A stretch of DNA of 6,331 nucleotides, taken from Lachnoclostridium sp. UBA7122. GTDB taxonomy: Bacteria > Bacillota > Clostridia > Lachnospirales > Lachnospiraceae. Where the stretch lies: contig DKXQ01000026.1 in the NCBI GenBank assembly GCA_002493085.1, forward strand, positions 1 through 6,331, in the 5' to 3' direction. Made by a program: the position numbers and the translations under genes. Shown piece by piece: positions 4,440 to 6,331 of this stretch (position 1 is its first letter; each line of letters starts with the position of its first letter). Under the pieces are notes generated by a model. It saw nothing but the letters and a program-made list of their open reading frames with translations. It was not told the origin of the DNA and did not search any database.

Positions 4440-5228
4440 ATGGAAAATATTGAAATAGTAAAAATAAAATTAGCAGGTATTATAGGATGTATAGACGAAT
4501 ATACATCCGAACCAACTATAACAAATATTTTGAGTGCATTGTCAAAAGCTATTTCTGAAAACAATTATGAAATTATTTTATTTTCATGCAAAGAAATCGA
4601 AAAATGGTATCAAAAAAATATAAATAATATTTTATCAAATGAATTTGTCTTTAATAAAAATGTACATAAAGAAAATATACCATTGATAATAGGCATAATA
4701 AAAGATTTGGAATCCAATCAAAATGAATATAGAAAGGAATTAGAGTCATTAAGAAAGCCTGCAACAGCAACTGTTTTAAACGATGCTTTACTTGGTAATT
4801 TGTTCAATAGATTTCACCATATAGTGATTCAACTACGTGATAGATATGATAATCGTGATACATTAGACGTAGATGATGAATATGATGTGCAGGACTTACT
4901 CCATGCATTGTTAAAAATGTATTGTGACGATATTCGACCGGAAGAATGGACACCCTCATATGCCGGCACAGCTTCAAGACAAGATTTTTTGTTAAAAAAA
5001 GAACAAATTGTTATAGAAACAAAAAAGACCCGAAAAGGATTAAATAATAAAGAATTGGCTAATGAGCTTATTATAGATATTGCAAGGTATACAGCGCATC
5101 CAGATTGCAAAAAACTAATATGTTTTGTATATGACCCAGAAAATAGAATCAAAAACCCTAGGGGGTTTGAAAATGACCTTAGTAAAACAACGGATGAATT
5201 GACTGTAATAGTATATATCCGCCCATAA
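4440..5228 (+). CDS. Stand-alone PD-(D/E)XK nuclease, DpnII/MboI-like
   Basis: The product is 262 residues. The C-terminal half (about 124-262) matches what I recall of the DpnII/MboI-type restriction nuclease domain: DEYDVQDLLHALL at 146-158, DDIRPEEWTPSYAG at 163-176, then Asp182 in SRQDFLL, and E-T-K at 193-195 in QIVIETKK, giving the D...ExK catalytic core. KKLICFVYDP (224-233) and NPRGFENDLS (239-248) are further typical blocks. Residues 1-110 are AT-rich-coded, probably helical, and unrecognised; they may recognise a target or partner. GGAGG (4426-4430) lies nine bases before the ATG. The gene has its own promoter and terminator and no methyltransferase beside it, so it is not a classical restriction-modification operon. 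Defence against phage or rival elements is plausible but unproven. Its strong AT bias suggests separate acquisition. Confidence 0.85.
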   Translation: MENIEIVKIKLAGIIGCIDEYTSEPTITNILSALSKAISENNYEIILFSCKEIEKWYQKNINNILSNEFVFNKNVHKENIPLIIGIIKDLESNQNEYRKELESLRKPATATVLNDALLGNLFNRFHHIVIQLRDRYDNRDTLDVDDEYDVQDLLHALLKMYCDDIRPEEWTPSYAGTASRQDFLLKKEQIVIETKKTRKGLNNKELANELIIDIARYTAHPDCKKLICFVYDPENRIKNPRGFENDLSKTTDELTVIVYIRP

Positions 5229-5232
5229 ATAT

Positions 5233-5272
5233 ACAGTGAGAAGTGATTTAGGACACACTTCTCACTGTTTTT
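5233..5272 (+). terminator. Intrinsic terminator of the nuclease gene
   Basis: ACAGTGAGAAGTG (5233-5245) pairs perfectly over 13 bp with CACTTCTCACTGT (5256-5268), with a 10-base loop and a five-T tract (5268-5272). It starts four bases after the nuclease stop. Reading the opposite strand, only ATATTT follows the stem, so it would end the convergent ABC transcript less efficiently. Confidence 0.9.
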
Positions 5273-5308
5273 GCACCCTGTTTGTCAGCGTTGATGATAA
5301 GTTAATTT

Positions 5309-6286
5309 CTATACTTCCTTATCACCGTAAACAGTATTGATTGCGTCGCTCACAATCATTGTGTCCTCACTCATAAACATGATTTTCGTGAGTGTCGTAC
5401 CAATGACGGGCGTAATCACAATATAAAAGATAAGATTCAGCAGCAATTCATTTGTCACGCCACCCCTTGTAAAGATAATACCTCCAGCAATCAAAAATAC
5501 AAACACACCGTTAATTGCAATCGTATAAAACAGCATAGGCAGTCTCATTGCCTTTGTGTATGCAATTACCCATTTTTCGTAATTATCAATCGTAGCTTTG
5601 AAGCGTTTGAAAGAAAATATTGTCTGCCCAAAAGTTTTTACTATAGGCACGCCTCTCACATATTCAACTGCTTCATTTGACATATCGGAAAGCGCATTTT
5701 GATATTCTTTCATTTTCTGTTCCATGTCTTTCCCTGTCATTTTCATCATAATCAGAAAACCAAGCACAACAGGGACAAGGCTTAAAAGCCCCAACCGCCA
5801 GTCAAACGCAAGCAATAAAAAAAGTAAACCGATAGGTGTAGCAATCGCTCCCGCTTTGTCGGGCAGCCTGTGAGCAAGATATGTTTCTGTCGCGGTACTG
5901 GAAGTATTTACTATTCTCCGTAATTTTCCACTTCCATATTTTTCTGTCACGCCAAGCGGTAACGCTGTAATATGCCGCATAAGTTCTTTTCGGATATTAG
6001 ATGCAACCCGGAACGCGCTCATATGCGAACACATCAAGGCGGCTATATAGACAATGATGGATATAACCGCAAACAATACAGCAGACCAGCCGTAACCTGT
6101 GATATTCCCCGCCTGTGAGAAATCCGGGGAAGCTTCCAGCACATCATGAATGATACGCCATATATACCAAAAAGGCACAAGAGCCAACAGCGCGCTCATT
6201 ACAGATAGTACCCAGGACAGATAGGTCAATATCCTATGCCCTCCGGCATAGTCCATCAATCTTGATAAAATTGACTGTTTTTTCAT
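5309..6286 (-). CDS. ABC exporter transmembrane half, 3'-truncated (probable remnant)
   Basis: The product is 325 residues. It is the membrane domain of a fused ABC exporter: hydrophobic segments at about 20-42, 67-87, 144-162, 165-182 and two more between 245 and 300, with the cytoplasmic loop SNIRKELMRHITALPLGVTE (about 96-115) and the AVEYVRGVPIVKTFGQ block (about 207-222) typical of this fold. Full-length relatives are about 580 residues and continue into an ATPase domain. Here the frame ends in TVYGDKEV and a TAG at 5309, just after the segment linking the two domains. No Walker A, signature or Walker B motif occurs in any frame of the remaining 80 bases before the nuclease. The start is sound: AAGGAGG (6294-6300) lies seven bases before the ATG. 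Such transporters often come in pairs on clostridial elements. Without an ATPase domain it is probably inactive, unless one is supplied in trans. Confidence 0.8.
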   Translation of the reverse strand: MKKQSILSRLMDYAGGHRILTYLSWVLSVMSALLALVPFWYIWRIIHDVLEASPDFSQAGNITGYGWSAVLFAVISIIVYIAALMCSHMSAFRVASNIRKELMRHITALPLGVTEKYGSGKLRRIVNTSSTATETYLAHRLPDKAGAIATPIGLLFLLLAFDWRLGLLSLVPVVLGFLIMMKMTGKDMEQKMKEYQNALSDMSNEAVEYVRGVPIVKTFGQTIFSFKRFKATIDNYEKWVIAYTKAMRLPMLFYTIAINGVFVFLIAGGIIFTRGGVTNELLLNLIFYIVITPVIGTTLTKIMFMSEDTMIVSDAINTVYGDKEV

Positions 6287-6309
6287 TGAAAAACCTCCTT
6301 AAAAATTTT

Positions 6310-6330
6310 GGTAGTGTCAAATTTACTACC
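6310..6330. promoter_or_regulatory. Inverted repeat upstream of the ABC gene, possible operator
   Basis: GGTAGT (6310-6315) and ACTACC (6325-6330) are perfect 6-bp arms separated by nine bases, lying just upstream of the AAGGAGG site of the minus-strand ABC gene. It may be an operator or leader hairpin. A minus-strand TTGACA (6320-6315) lies within it, but no -10 fits at 17 bp, so the promoter is probably beyond the window. Confidence 0.35.
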
Positions 6331-6331
6331 C

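Noticed and set aside
4252..4458. Frame with a TTG start running into the nuclease gene
   Set aside because: No suitable ribosome binding site; it crosses the nuclease promoter and start in a different frame and shows no recognisable motif.
4829..5152. Minus-strand frame inside the nuclease gene
   Set aside because: It is a shadow of the catalytic domain, whose motifs are clear on the plus strand.
1..6331. CRISPR array, tRNA, rRNA or insertion sequence
   Set aside because: No regularly spaced repeats, no cloverleaf-like sequence and no transposase or recombinase motifs were seen on either strand.

Overview
The window looks like the accessory part of an integrative or conjugative element from a gut-type, low-to-moderate GC member of the Firmicutes (Clostridia, probably Lachnospiraceae-like). 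The basis is the gene families seen: a TnpW-like protein, a Cys-rich KTR zinc-ribbon protein, an Orf7-like sigma factor followed by an Orf8-like helix-turn-helix protein (as in Tn916/Tn1549-type elements), strong AGGAGG ribosome binding sites, and a TetR-family regulator. The host assignment is an inference from family recall, without a database search.

Layout. (1) Positions 1-290, minus strand: a TnpW-like small protein gene (90-290) and, at the left edge, the first codons of another minus-strand gene with its own strong promoter embedded in the end of tnpW. (2) 291-753: a repeat-rich intergenic stretch with a perfect 20-bp palindrome, several GAAGTTT-centred repeats, a possible 55-residue gene (543-710) and the promoter/operator of the next unit. 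(3) 754-3089, plus strand: four closely spaced genes, TetR regulator, cytosolic serine beta-lactamase-like hydrolase, KTR zinc ribbon and a small multi-pass membrane protein, closed by an intrinsic terminator (3154-3200). An 18-bp imperfect palindrome sits on the presumed transcription start, so the set is probably an autorepressed operon. (4) 3201-3480: mostly non-coding, with a doubtful CxxC micro-ORF and a GC-rich hairpin that masks the next ribosome binding site. (5) 3481-4114: sigma-like factor and overlapping helix-turn-helix gene, followed by two large hairpins (4121-4236). The excisionase and integrase genes that normally follow such a pair are absent from this window. (6) 4440-5228: an AT-rich stand-alone nuclease of the DpnII/MboI-like PD-(D/E)XK type with its own extended -10 promoter and terminator. 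(7) 5309-6286, minus strand: the transmembrane half of an ABC exporter that stops before the ATPase domain, so a probable truncated remnant.

The picture is a mosaic: element backbone pieces (TnpW, sigma/HTH pair) alternating with independent cargo modules, each with its own promoter and terminator. The two most interesting cargoes are the TetR-controlled hydrolase/zinc-ribbon/membrane-protein operon, whose function I do not know, and the solitary nuclease, which may be a defence gene.
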